This document shows, piece by piece, positions 16,054 through 25,231 of a stretch of DNA of 57,936 bases (positions are counted from its first letter, which is position 1; every line of letters begins with the position of its first letter). The DNA is taken from positions 1-57,936 of the forward strand of contig JBMTIM010000012.1 in NCBI GenBank assembly GCA_049437325.1. Reading direction: 5' to 3'. A model generated the notes under the pieces. That model was not told where the DNA came from and ran no database searches. It worked only from the letters and a program-made list of their open reading frames with translations. This DNA comes from UBA11606 sp049437325. Lineage in GTDB: Bacteria > Actinomycetota > Acidimicrobiia > Acidimicrobiales > Aldehydirespiratoraceae. The position numbers and the translations under genes were made by a program.

Positions 16054-17295
16054 TCAGTGACGTCCGACCTCACGGAACGGCATCCCGCGGTCGGCAGCCG
16101 GTTCCTTCGGCAGGCCGAGGATGCTCTCACCGATGATGTTGTGTTGAATCTCGTCGGTCCCGCCGGCGATGGACTGCGCCGGTGTCGAGAGGAGGATCTC
16201 CGCGACGACCTCGTGGACCGGGTCGTCCGAACGATCGAGCATGGCGGCAGCGCCGGCGATGCGACCGTGGAGCTCGTTGCAGCGCCGGGCCACTTCCGAT
16301 GTCGCAAGTTTCCCGATCGATCCCTCTGACCCCGGTGGCCGTCCGAGCGCCTGGTTGGCTCGGGCTCGCTCGGCGGTCCAGGCTGCCGCCTTCTCGAAGG
16401 CCCACAACCGCATCATGTCGTCACGCAGGACCGGGTCGTCGATCACCCCCGCGGCCCGAGCCCGCTCGACCAGCAGATCGGGGCGACCCATACGCTGCGG
16501 GTACCACTCATAGGTCTTGTTGTACTCGGCGTACTCGAGGCGGAACTCGTCGATCACCCGACCGCGGGCATCGGCCCGCAGGGAGACCACTCGCTCGCCG
16601 GCGTATCGGCGCTCGTGGGCGAGTGTTGCGCGGGCCACCACCCATCCCCCACCGATCTCGCCCACGACGTTCGCAGTGGGGATCTCGGCGTCGGTCATGA
16701 AGACCTCGTTGAACGAGCTGCGATGGTTCATCTGCTCGATCGGCCTGACCTCCACCCCGGCCTGGCGCATGTCGAGGACGAAGTACGTGATGCCCTGATG
16801 CTTCACCGCCTCCCAATCGGTGCGGGCGACGAGGATCGCCAAGTCGGCGTGGTGCGCACTCGTGTTCCAGACCTTCTGGCCGTTGACGACCCACGTATCG
16901 CCGTCGAGGGTGGCGGTCGCCTTGAGCCCGGCCAGATCCGAGCCTGCCCCCGGCTCCGAGAAGAGCTGGCACCAGGTGTGTTCACCGGTCAGCGCGGCCC
17001 CCAGCACGCGACGCTTGAGGTCGTCCGACCCGTGCTCGTACAGCGTCGGTGCTGCAAGGCTCGCGCCGGCTCCGAGCGGCAGGGTGACACCTCCGGCCCG
17101 CCGGATCGCCGTGTGCGCGACCCGATCGACCCAGTGCGGCATGCCCTTCCCGAACCACTCGGTCGTCCACGACGGGACCGCCCACCCCGACTCGAGGAGA
17201 CAGATCCGCCACTCGAGAAGCGAGAGGTCGGGGTCCCATGCACTGCGGAACCACTCGAGAACCTCACCCTCGATGTCGGCCTCGGTCAGTGGCAT
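16054..17295 (-). CDS. Acyl-CoA dehydrogenase
   Basis: 413 residues, single-unit flavoenzyme. FSEPGAGSDLAG and GQKVWNTSAHHAD are the FAD/substrate motifs of the middle domain, and AGGTDEIQHNIIGE is the C-terminal FAD-binding helix. The N-terminal helical domain is short. The start at 17295 is 3 bp after the SDR stop. It may work alone or pair with the 711-residue fusion 72 bp downstream. It should use an electron-transfer flavoprotein not encoded in this window. Confidence 0.85.
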   Translation of the reverse strand: MPLTEADIEGEVLEWFRSAWDPDLSLLEWRICLLESGWAVPSWTTEWFGKGMPHWVDRVAHTAIRRAGGVTLPLGAGASLAAPTLYEHGSDDLKRRVLGAALTGEHTWCQLFSEPGAGSDLAGLKATATLDGDTWVVNGQKVWNTSAHHADLAILVARTDWEAVKHQGITYFVLDMRQAGVEVRPIEQMNHRSSFNEVFMTDAEIPTANVVGEIGGGWVVARATLAHERRYAGERVVSLRADARGRVIDEFRLEYAEYNKTYEWYPQRMGRPDLLVERARAAGVIDDPVLRDDMMRLWAFEKAAAWTAERARANQALGRPPGSEGSIGKLATSEVARRCNELHGRIAGAAAMLDRSDDPVHEVVAEILLSTPAQSIAGGTDEIQHNIIGESILGLPKEPAADRGMPFREVGRH

Positions 17296-17298
17296 CGA

Positions 17299-18237
17299 CT
17301 ACTCGGCACGCCGCGACTCGAGCCGGGTCTCGGTCACCACGACGTCTCGCGACAGCACATGGCCGGTCTCCCACGCACCGACGACACGATCGACTTCATC
17401 GATCTCCCAGCGGCCATCGGTGTCGGCGATGTCGGTCCGGGCCCATTCGAGGTAACGAGCGATGCGATTCCCTGCCACCCAGTACACCTGCGCAGTCGCC
17501 GGACAGTCCGCCGTGCACAGCCAGGCGACGAGCGGGGAGATGTTCGCCGGATCCCACTGGTCGAACGAACCGTCCTCGGGTTCGCCGATGCGTTCGCCGA
17601 GTCCCGGGGTCGAGAGTGTCATGCGCGTCCTCGCTCCGGGAGCGATCGCATTGACACGAACGCCGTACCGGCCGAGTTCTTGGGCGCCGATGATGGACAG
17701 GGTTGCGATCGCCGACTTTGCAGCGCCGTAATTCGACTGCCCGACATTGGAATGCAGACCCGACGTCGACGAGGTGTTGACGATCGAACCCCGCACCTCT
17801 GCACCTGACTTCGCCTGCTCTCGCCAGTGGGCTGCGGCGTGCTTCATCATCAACCAGGTGCCCTTGAGGTGGACGTCGATGACCGTGTCCCACTCCTCCT
17901 CGCTCATCGACACCAACATCCGGTCACGCAAGATGCCGGCGTTGTTCACCACAGCATGCAGATCGCCGTAGGTCTCAATCGCCGCATCGACGATCCGCTT
18001 GGAGCTGTCCCACGCCGCCACCGAGTCGCCATTCGCAATCGCAGTACCGCCCATGGCCCTGATTTCGTCGACCACCTGCTGCGCCGGACCGGTATCGCCT
18101 CCCGTGCCGTCCTGGGCGCCGCCGAGATCGTTGACGACGACCTTGGCGCCCTCCCCGGCCATCAGCAGGGCGTGCTCACGTCCCACCCCCCGCCCGGCTC
18201 CGGTGACGATCACGACCCGTCCGTCCAGCCGACCCAC
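17299..18237 (-). CDS. SDR family 3-hydroxyacyl-CoA dehydrogenase (HSD17B4/MFE-2-like)
   Basis: 312 residues from a GTG at 18237 preceded by AAGGGGG; the open frame to 18363 has no ribosome site and overlaps the next gene. TGAGRGVGREHALLMAGEGA is the nucleotide loop, and NDLGGAQDGTG follows strand 2 as in peroxisomal multifunctional enzyme type 2. Catalytic residues lie in NTSSTSGLHSNVGQSNYGAAK. A C-terminal extension of about 60 residues beyond the Rossmann core has no assigned role. It is in the operon between the kinase-fold protein and the acyl-CoA dehydrogenase. Confidence 0.8.
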   Translation of the reverse strand: MGRLDGRVVIVTGAGRGVGREHALLMAGEGAKVVVNDLGGAQDGTGGDTGPAQQVVDEIRAMGGTAIANGDSVAAWDSSKRIVDAAIETYGDLHAVVNNAGILRDRMLVSMSEEEWDTVIDVHLKGTWLMMKHAAAHWREQAKSGAEVRGSIVNTSSTSGLHSNVGQSNYGAAKSAIATLSIIGAQELGRYGVRVNAIAPGARTRMTLSTPGLGERIGEPEDGSFDQWDPANISPLVAWLCTADCPATAQVYWVAGNRIARYLEWARTDIADTDGRWEIDEVDRVVGAWETGHVLSRDVVVTETRLESRRAE

Positions 18238-18316
18238 AGCAGACCCCCTTGTCCGGCCTTCGATCTTGTTGCCTCGATTCAACCCGACCGGTGACCATGC
18301 CGCCAGCCCGGTGGAG

Positions 18317-19360
18317 TCAGCCGAGCCGGTCGAGCGCCCCCATGTCGAGCGCGTGGCGCCCATGCCGGTTGAGCATCAGGGTGAACAGGGCGTCGCCCCG
18401 GTCGGTCTGTTCGGCCATGACGGTGGCCGTCATTGCGATCACGATCCCGTGCAACGACCCCAGCGCGTACTCCTCAAGGCACTGCTGGAGAGGGTGGTCG
18501 ACACCCCGCCTGGCGAGTTCGCCGACATAGCGAGCCAGCATGTCGTGCTCGATCTCGCGTCGACGCTCGGGGGGCACGGCAGCGCCGAGGAGATACGCCA
18601 CATCGGTGGTGCCGCATCCGAGCGACAGTGTCTGCCAGTCGACCACCATGATCGCAGGAGCGGCGGCGTCGACACCGAAAAGGAAGTTGTCCGGACGGAA
18701 GTCACCGTGCACCAGGGTCACCGGCGCGGCACGGCCCACATAGCGGGGCGCACGTTCGACGAAGGCGGCGAGCAGGTCGGCCACATCTGCGTCGAGACCG
18801 GCACCGAGCCGCTCCTGTACGACGGCGTAAAAGAACGCCATCCGTTCGTCGTAACCGGCGGCCCGCTCCTCGGGATCGTCCCGAAAGATGTCGAACGCCG
18901 GCTGATCGACCGCACCCCAGACCGGTGCGTGCAGCGCTGCGGCTTGATCGATTGCCAAGGCGAGCTGCTCGTCGGTCGCCTCGCTGAACTGATCTCCCTG
19001 TCGTGACCCGGCAAGGTCTTCGAGCACCAGGCAGAAGTCGTCGGTTGCCACATGGAGCGCAATGAGCGCAGGTGCCGCCACATCCGTCAGCTCCTTGACC
19101 GACCGGTAGAACGCACACTCCTTCTGGTAAATGCCATGTTCGAACGAAATGTTCCGGACGGTCTCGTCGGCACTCGGGATCTTGACCACGATCGACGACG
19201 GTCCGGAGTTGGTTCCCCAGTCGAGCGACCAACGAGCGTTCCGGCTCATCTGGCCGGTTCCGATGAAACCGGCGAACTCGACGTCTCGCGGTGTGGCACC
19301 ACCGATCTCGACGTTCGACGCGATCCAGCCGGGATCGAGCCCCACGAACGTCTCGGTCAT
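18317..19360 (-). CDS. Phosphotransferase family protein (APH/EcKL fold)
   Basis: 347 residues with the kinase-like fold: IVVKIP (ATP Lys strand), CLVLEDL hinge, HGDFRPDN catalytic loop and VVDWQ metal site. Lengths and motifs fit the aminoglycoside-phosphotransferase/ecdysteroid-kinase-like family, many of which phosphorylate unknown hydroxylated metabolites. It shares an ATGA overlap with the uncharacterised protein upstream, which suggests a joint function. Drug resistance is not indicated by the context. A second family member is at 49261. Confidence 0.8.
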   Translation of the reverse strand: MTETFVGLDPGWIASNVEIGGATPRDVEFAGFIGTGQMSRNARWSLDWGTNSGPSSIVVKIPSADETVRNISFEHGIYQKECAFYRSVKELTDVAAPALIALHVATDDFCLVLEDLAGSRQGDQFSEATDEQLALAIDQAAALHAPVWGAVDQPAFDIFRDDPEERAAGYDERMAFFYAVVQERLGAGLDADVADLLAAFVERAPRYVGRAAPVTLVHGDFRPDNFLFGVDAAAPAIMVVDWQTLSLGCGTTDVAYLLGAAVPPERRREIEHDMLARYVGELARRGVDHPLQQCLEEYALGSLHGIVIAMTATVMAEQTDRGDALFTLMLNRHGRHALDMGALDRLG

Positions 19361-20487
19361 GATGCGCCGTCGAACAGACCGGTGAGTCCTGACGGTCCGT
19401 GGGGGCCGATCACGAGTTGCTCGAGCGCACCGATCCCGGTACGACCCTGATCGTCGGCCACGGTGACGACCTGTTGCACATGGATGTTCTCGGGTGCCTC
19501 CGGGTCGAGGTCGAGCGGATCGAAACTCTCGCCTTCGACTGCGAGTTCACCTTTCCACACCCCCTGATTCCATGACGGGTGACCGTAGCCGAGCCCTTTG
19601 AACTGGAATCGAAGCTGTGGTTCCAACGTGATCGAGCGGGTCTGACCGTCCATATCGATCAGATCGAGCTCCGCCCGCTTCGCCCAGCGCGTGCCTGGTG
19701 CGTACTCGACGCGGTGCAGCGCAGTCGCCATGTGGGTGGCGACCTCGTCGAGTTCGTCGGGAATGTCGGCACCGCTGGCATACAGCGGCGACGTCAGACC
19801 CTCGCGCACGATCGCCTCACCGTTGGGCCCGTCGAAGAACACCGCATGGGTCACATGATCGTCCCAGTGCAGCGGTGCCCACAGAAAAAAGAAGGAGGGC
19901 AGCGCTTGTGCCGGTGCACCCACCGGAATCCGCTCACCGACGCCCCGCACCCCCCAGGAGCGATCCTTCGTCCCGCGCCACGTCTCCTCGTCGACGACGA
20001 ACTCGCCATCGGGATGGCTGATGGTGCCACGCCAGCGTCCGAACTGGGCGAACCGGGTTGCGTCCATCGATCGGCGTTGGCGATTCCACAGCACCTGCCG
20101 GGCCTCTTGGATCGCAGACGTTCGGGCCGAGAACGTCAGGTCGGCTGCAATCCCCGTCTCGTTGTCATCGATGATGATGCGGGCGGTCCGGAGTGGCTCG
20201 ACGATTTCCATCCGAACCGGACCGACCGACTGGTCGGTGCGTTCCTGCGGCGCCCGTCGCGAGGCATAGAGACAGTGCTGTTGTCCACCTGCTTCGACGC
20301 AGGAGAAGTGAGCGTCGAGGATCTGTCGGTGCGGGTAGACAGCAATACCGAATCCGAAATACCGGGTGCCGTCGAGGTTGTAGCCGTTGAACCAGGTGCG
20401 GTCGTAGACGTTCGGGTCCGACGTTGCCGGGTGCGCAATGGGCTCCGGCGTCTGATGGATCGGATAGTCGTCGAGGCGGTTCAGCAC
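19357..20487 (-). CDS. Uncharacterised beta-rich protein coupled to a kinase-fold gene
   Basis: 376 residues if the GTG at 20487 is used; no ATG or clear ribosome site supports another start. I do not recognise a named family with certainty. It is rich in Trp and aromatic residues, with motifs FNGYNLDGTRYFGFGIAVYPH, RSWGVRGVGER, FFFLWAPLHWDDHVTHAVFF and LGYGHPSWNQGVWKGEL. The pattern suggests two lipocalin/AttH-like beta-barrel halves. No signal peptide or membrane segment is seen. It overlaps the phosphotransferase by 4 nt and follows the acyl-CoA synthetase by 62 bp, so a role in handling a lipid-like or steroid-like acyl substrate is a fair guess. Confidence 0.6.
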   Translation of the reverse strand: MLNRLDDYPIHQTPEPIAHPATSDPNVYDRTWFNGYNLDGTRYFGFGIAVYPHRQILDAHFSCVEAGGQQHCLYASRRAPQERTDQSVGPVRMEIVEPLRTARIIIDDNETGIAADLTFSARTSAIQEARQVLWNRQRRSMDATRFAQFGRWRGTISHPDGEFVVDEETWRGTKDRSWGVRGVGERIPVGAPAQALPSFFFLWAPLHWDDHVTHAVFFDGPNGEAIVREGLTSPLYASGADIPDELDEVATHMATALHRVEYAPGTRWAKRAELDLIDMDGQTRSITLEPQLRFQFKGLGYGHPSWNQGVWKGELAVEGESFDPLDLDPEAPENIHVQQVVTVADDQGRTGIGALEQLVIGPHGPSGLTGLFDGAS

Positions 20488-20549
20488 AGACGCGAGCGTG
20501 ACTGTCCAGCGATCTGTCGTCAAATGACGGAGGGATCCTCCCGCCGGGC

Positions 20550-22190
20550 TCAGTCCTCGATGCCGAGTGCGTCTCGGGCGGCCGCCGTGGCCCACCCGTA
20601 GTCGGCCTTGCCGTTCGGGCCTCTGAACACGGTGTCGACACGCACGATGTGCTTGGGCAACTTGAACCCGGACAACGAGCCGCGAAGGCGGTCGACAAGA
20701 TCCCCATCGCTCGGCGCGGCGCCCTCGGCCAACTCGACGACCGCGGTGACCGCTGCCCCCCACTGCGGGTCGGGCACGCCGACCACATTGCAGTCGACAA
20801 CCTCGGGCAGCAGTTTCAGGGCTTCCTCGACCTCTTCGGGGTACACCTTCTCCCCACCGGTGTTGATCGAGACCGATCCACGGCCGAGCAGGGTGACCAT
20901 GCCATCGGCTCCGATCGACGCCCAGTCACCCGGCACCGACCAGCGAGTTCCCTCGAAGTGGCGGAATGTCTCGGCGGTCTTGACCGGGTCGCCGTAGTAA
21001 CCGAGTGGGATGGGGCCGGTCACGGCGAGGAGTCCGGTCTGCCCGTCGCCGGGCTGCACCCGCTCACCCTCCTCGGTGAACACCGCAGCGTTTGGCCCGA
21101 GCGTGAACGTGGCGGTCTCGGTGTCGCCCTCACCCGTCGACTCCTTCCCTGCGAAGCCGACCCCTTCGCTTGCGCCGAGGCTGTCGTTGGTCACCATCGG
21201 TGAACCCTGCGCCCGGGCATGAGCGAGCAGTCGGTCCTTGATCGCCTGGCTCCACATCACACCCGACGATGTGACCGAGCGAACCGATGTCAGGTCGTAG
21301 GGCTCCCCTCGATCGGCCGCCTCGTCGAGCGCCTCGACCATTGGCCGACAAAAGACGTCACCGACGATCGAAATCATGGAGCACTCGGTGCGCTGCACGG
21401 TCTCCCAGAGCTCGTGGGGATCGAACGTGCGCCCGGTGAGGGTGACGGTGCCACCGCCGTTGAAGAGGGTGAAGAGGGAGCCGATTCCAGCCGTGCCGTG
21501 CATCAACGGGGCGGCTGCCAACTGCCTTGGCTGCACACCGAATCGCTCCAGCGTGGCCAGGTTGGCGGCGTGCTCGGCAGGACTCGACGGGATCTCGAGC
21601 CCGAGCGGGGCCAGGGTACGGGCGGTGATACTGACCAGGCTGGTGTGGGGCCACATGACGCCCTTGGGATGCCCGGTCGTTCCGCCGGTGTACAGGATCC
21701 AGAGCGCGTCGGCGCGTCGATCTCGCCGGGCGAGCGGCCCGTAGGCGGCGATGAGATCCTCGTGTCGGTCGGCCCACTCAGGGCAGTCCCCATCGCCGAC
21801 GTGAATCCAGCGCCGGACCTTGTCGAGCTGGCCACGAACCGCGTCGAACCGCTCGGTGAGGGCGTCGTCGAAGAAGACCGCTTTCGCATCGCTGTTGTCG
21901 ACGAGATAGGCGAGTTCGCTTTCGACGTAGCGATAGTTGACGTTGCACGGTGCGGCCTCGACCTTGAACGCCGCGAACTGCGCTTCGGGGTACTCGTTGC
22001 CGTTGTAAAGCGCACACGCCACGTTGTCGCCGGGACCGATACCGACACTGTCGAGCGCTGCTGCGAGCCTCGCCGCCCGATCCTCGTACTCGACCCATGA
22101 GCGCGCCGTGTCGCCGTGTTGCAGCGCCAAACGATCGCCCTGCTCGTCGGCGACGACCTCCCATGCGGTTGCCAGGTTGATTCCAGCCAT
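20550..22190 (-). CDS. AMP-dependent acyl-CoA synthetase
   Basis: 546 residues from the ATG at 22190. YTGGTTGHPKG (167-177) is the P-loop-like ATP motif, GRGSVSINTGGEKVYPEEVEE is the hinge/adenylate motif, and K528 in PNGKADY is the catalytic lysine of the C-terminal domain. Length and motifs fit FadD-type fatty, steroid or aromatic acyl-CoA ligases. It is the first gene of the operon that runs to 12010 and supplies CoA esters to the dehydrogenases below it. Its start is divergent from the CoxL-like gene, with 170 bp between. Confidence 0.88.
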   Translation of the reverse strand: MAGINLATAWEVVADEQGDRLALQHGDTARSWVEYEDRAARLAAALDSVGIGPGDNVACALYNGNEYPEAQFAAFKVEAAPCNVNYRYVESELAYLVDNSDAKAVFFDDALTERFDAVRGQLDKVRRWIHVGDGDCPEWADRHEDLIAAYGPLARRDRRADALWILYTGGTTGHPKGVMWPHTSLVSITARTLAPLGLEIPSSPAEHAANLATLERFGVQPRQLAAAPLMHGTAGIGSLFTLFNGGGTVTLTGRTFDPHELWETVQRTECSMISIVGDVFCRPMVEALDEAADRGEPYDLTSVRSVTSSGVMWSQAIKDRLLAHARAQGSPMVTNDSLGASEGVGFAGKESTGEGDTETATFTLGPNAAVFTEEGERVQPGDGQTGLLAVTGPIPLGYYGDPVKTAETFRHFEGTRWSVPGDWASIGADGMVTLLGRGSVSINTGGEKVYPEEVEEALKLLPEVVDCNVVGVPDPQWGAAVTAVVELAEGAAPSDGDLVDRLRGSLSGFKLPKHIVRVDTVFRGPNGKADYGWATAAARDALGIED

Positions 22191-22321
22191 GTCCAGACCT
22201 CCCGCCCACACGGCGCAGCTGCGAGCGGCATGGTATGCCGAGGTCGCAAACGGGTGCGAACGCTCGGCACGCCTCTCAGCGTCGTTCTGACGCGAGCTGG
22301 CCGATCTGTCAGGGTCACCGC

Positions 22322-22327
22322 TAGCTT
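22322..22327 (+). promoter_or_regulatory. -10 box for the orphan CoxL-like gene
   Basis: TAGCTT fits TANNNT and lies 33 nt before the ATG at 22361. An AGAGGA ribosome site follows at 22347-22352, so this is a leadered transcript, unlike most forward genes here. Confidence 0.35.
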
Positions 22328-22360
22328 CTGCCTGTTCGCTTCCGAAAGAGGACTGCACCC

Positions 22361-24625
22361 ATGAGCATGATCGGCACCCGGGTCAACCGGAAGGAAGACC
22401 CGGCCTATCTCACCATCGGTGGGAAGTACGTGGATGACCTGGCTCCGGCAGATGCATTGCACGCCGTCTTTGTGCGTTCGACGCTCGCCCATGGCGACCT
22501 CACCGGGGTGGACAGTGCGGATGCAGCCGCTGCCCCCGGGGTTGTGGGGGTGTTCACCGCAGCCGACCTCGGCTTCGAGCCCAAGCCCCCCGACATGCCG
22601 ATGCTCAACCAGCAGATGTTGCGCAGCCCGCTGGCGGTCGACCGCGTCCGCTACGTCGGCGAACCGATCGCCGTCGTGCTCGCCGAAACGCGCGAGGCGG
22701 CCTTCGATGCCGCCGAGCTCGTCGTTGTCGACTTCGAGCCGCTCGATCCGATCGTCGATCCGCACGAGGCTGCGAAGGACGAGCAGCTGCTCTTTCCCGA
22801 GGCCGGTACCAATACTGCATTCGCCCTCCCCAGCTCCGGGGAAGATCTGTTCGGAGCCTGCGAGACCGTCGTCGACCTCGAGATGGTCAATCCGCGACTG
22901 AGCGTGGCCCCGTTGGAACCTCGCGCCGGACTGGCCTCGTACAGCACCGAGACCGGCCGACTGACCTACTGGGCATGCACCCAATTTCCGCACCGCACCC
23001 GAGACGGTCTCGTCGGTGCAACCGGACTCGAGGCGGACCAGGTCCACGTCATCACCCCGGATGTCGGTGGAGGCTTCGGCGGCAAGAACGCCAACTATCC
23101 GGAAGACTTCGTCATCGCCAAGGCATCCGTGCAGCTTGGACGCCCGATCCGCTGGACCGAGACACGCAGTGAGAGCATGGTCGGCATCGCGCACGCCCGG
23201 GCACTGTCGTACCGGGTGCGGATCGGTGGGAACCGCGACGGCGACATCACCGCCTACCGATGCGAGGTGCTCCAGGAGGGCGGGGCCTACCCGGCAATCG
23301 GCTCGGTTCTGCCGATGTTCGTGAAGATCATGGCGACTGGCGTATACGACATCCCCAACGTCGACGTGTTCGCCAGCTCCGTCGTCACCAACACCGCCCC
23401 GATCGGCGCCTACCGGGGTGCCGGTCGGCCCGAGGCGACGCTGGCCCTCGAGCGCGCCGTCGATGCGTTCGCAGCCGAAATCGGCATGGACCCGGCGGAG
23501 GTTCGCCGTCGAAACTTCATCCCACCCGAGTCGTTCCCGTTCATGACCCCCACCGGGGCCGACATGGACTCCGGAGACTACGGCGCTGCCCTCGATGCCG
23601 TCATGGAGGCGGCCGACTATGTCGGTCTCCGGGCCGAGCAGGCCCGCCGACTGGCCGACCCGAGCGCTCACCTGCTTGGCATCGGCTGGTCTGCCTACGT
23701 CGAAATCGCGAATCCGATGGGCGCCTCGGAGTTCGGGAGCGTGGAGGTGCGACCCGACGGCAGCGCCCTGGTGTTGACCGGGAGCTCCAACCACGGCCAG
23801 GGCCACCACACCGCGTTCGCCCAGATTGCCGCTGACGTGACCGGCATCCCGTTCGACAAGATCGAGGTCCGTCACGGCGACACCGACCAGGTGAAGCGAG
23901 GCGGCGGGACCGGTGGTTCACGGTCGCTGCAGGTCGGCGGTGTTGCGGTCAACGAAGCCGCCGGTGCTGTCGTCGAGATGGCCAAAGACGCGGCGGCCGA
24001 GATGCTCGAGGCGGCTCGCGCCGACATCGTGCTCGATGTCGACACGGGCACGTTCGCCGTCGTCGGAACGCCCGCCCGGTCGTTGAGTTGGGCCGAGATC
24101 GTCGCCCACACCAGCACCGATGACGAAACCGGCGGCCTCATGGCCGAGACCGACTTCCAGCCACCGGCGGCCACCTTCCCGTTCGGCGTGCACCTGTCCG
24201 TGGTCGAGATCGATCGCGACACCGGTCAGGTCACTCCGATCCGCCACGTCTGCTGCGACGACGCCGGCAACCTCGTGAACCCCACCATCGTCGACGGGCA
24301 GGTTCACGGCGGCGTCGCCTCCGGGATCGCGCAAGCACTCATGGAGGTGTTCGTCTACGACGAGGACGGGAACCCGCAGACGGCAAACTTCATGGACTAC
24401 GGCTTCGTGTCAGCCGCCGAACTGCCCAGCTTCGAGCGACTGGAAATGGAGACGCCGACGGATCGCAATCCGCTGGGCGTGAAGGGCGTGGGCGAGGCCG
24501 GCACGATCGGCGCCACGCCGGCCGTGCAGAACGCCGTCGTCGATGCGCTGTCCCATCTGGGTGTGCGGCACATCGAGATCCCCTGCACCGCCGAGCGGGT
24601 GTGGCGGCACCTCGCCGGCGCCTGA
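22361..24625 (+). CDS. Xanthine-dehydrogenase-family molybdopterin-binding subunit, orphan CoxL form II
   Basis: 754 residues. VGGGFGGK (235-242) and KGVGEAG (E712, the proton-abstracting Glu) mark the molybdenum-cytosine-dinucleotide site. AYRGAGR (350-356) replaces the AYXCSFR loop of true aerobic CO dehydrogenase, so this is a form II enzyme for an aldehyde or N-heterocycle rather than CO. The FeS (S) and FAD (M) subunits that it needs are not adjacent; it may borrow those at 47837-49203. It is divergent from the acyl-CoA synthetase. Confidence 0.85.
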   Translation: MSMIGTRVNRKEDPAYLTIGGKYVDDLAPADALHAVFVRSTLAHGDLTGVDSADAAAAPGVVGVFTAADLGFEPKPPDMPMLNQQMLRSPLAVDRVRYVGEPIAVVLAETREAAFDAAELVVVDFEPLDPIVDPHEAAKDEQLLFPEAGTNTAFALPSSGEDLFGACETVVDLEMVNPRLSVAPLEPRAGLASYSTETGRLTYWACTQFPHRTRDGLVGATGLEADQVHVITPDVGGGFGGKNANYPEDFVIAKASVQLGRPIRWTETRSESMVGIAHARALSYRVRIGGNRDGDITAYRCEVLQEGGAYPAIGSVLPMFVKIMATGVYDIPNVDVFASSVVTNTAPIGAYRGAGRPEATLALERAVDAFAAEIGMDPAEVRRRNFIPPESFPFMTPTGADMDSGDYGAALDAVMEAADYVGLRAEQARRLADPSAHLLGIGWSAYVEIANPMGASEFGSVEVRPDGSALVLTGSSNHGQGHHTAFAQIAADVTGIPFDKIEVRHGDTDQVKRGGGTGGSRSLQVGGVAVNEAAGAVVEMAKDAAAEMLEAARADIVLDVDTGTFAVVGTPARSLSWAEIVAHTSTDDETGGLMAETDFQPPAATFPFGVHLSVVEIDRDTGQVTPIRHVCCDDAGNLVNPTIVDGQVHGGVASGIAQALMEVFVYDEDGNPQTANFMDYGFVSAAELPSFERLEMETPTDRNPLGVKGVGEAGTIGATPAVQNAVVDALSHLGVRHIEIPCTAERVWRHLAGA

Positions 24626-24648
24626 GGTCGATCGACGTACCCAGACCC

Positions 24649-25149
24649 TCAGTCCTCGAACAATTCGGGTGGAAATCCGCCCCGACTCGCGGGACTCCAC
24701 CTGGTGATGTCGATCAGGAGCACCGACTTGTTCTGCTCGGTCATCGCCCGGCGGTACTCGTCCCAGTCGGGATGTTCACCGGAGATGCAACGGAAATACT
24801 CCACGAGTCCGTCTGCGGCCTCTGGCATGTCGAACACGCGTGCCATGCCGTCGATCTGAATCCATTCGTCGTGGAACGACTCTCCCATGACGAGGACCGA
24901 TACTGCCGGGTCGACCGTTGCGTTCTTGACCTTGGCCCGCGACGGATAGCTGGCGATCGCCAATTCGCCTACCTCGGTCATTCCGCCACTGACGAGGCTC
25001 ATCTGTGGGCGACCGTCGCGCCGAGTCGTCGAGAGGATCCACCGATGCTTGCCTGCGATGAACGCGCGCAACTCCTCGAGGTCGACCACGGCGCGGTCGG
25101 CCGATCGCTGTTGGTAGCGAGGGTCGTTCTTGGGAAGTTTCTCGACCAT
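24649..25149 (-). CDS. PPOX-class F420-dependent or flavin oxidoreductase
   Basis: 166 residues, pyridoxamine-phosphate-oxidase split barrel. The start has GAAAGGAA 7-8 nt upstream. HRWILSTTRRDGRPQMSLVSGG, then YPSRAKVKNATVDPAVSVLV, is the F420-binding pattern of the actinobacterial FDOR-B group. DEWIQIDGMARVF follows. It may reduce an enone or a cofactor intermediate. It is 82 bp after the crotonase gene on the same strand and could be the last gene of that group. Confidence 0.8.
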   Translation of the reverse strand: MVEKLPKNDPRYQQRSADRAVVDLEELRAFIAGKHRWILSTTRRDGRPQMSLVSGGMTEVGELAIASYPSRAKVKNATVDPAVSVLVMGESFHDEWIQIDGMARVFDMPEAADGLVEYFRCISGEHPDWDEYRRAMTEQNKSVLLIDITRWSPASRGGFPPELFED

Positions 25150-25231
25150 CTCGGGTTCCTTTCTCGACCAGCCGCGCCGTCAGGTCCGACCTGGTTGCGC
25201 CCCGGTGCACCGGATCGACAAGACCTGCCGC

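Noticed and set aside
18317..19360. Antibiotic-resistance aminoglycoside kinase
   Set aside because: Only the fold is shared; the gene lies inside a CoA-ester operon and a family paralogue sits next to another catabolic locus.
22361..24625. Aerobic CO dehydrogenase large subunit
   Set aside because: The AYXCSFR loop needed for the Cu-Mo CO site is missing; AYRGAGR is present.
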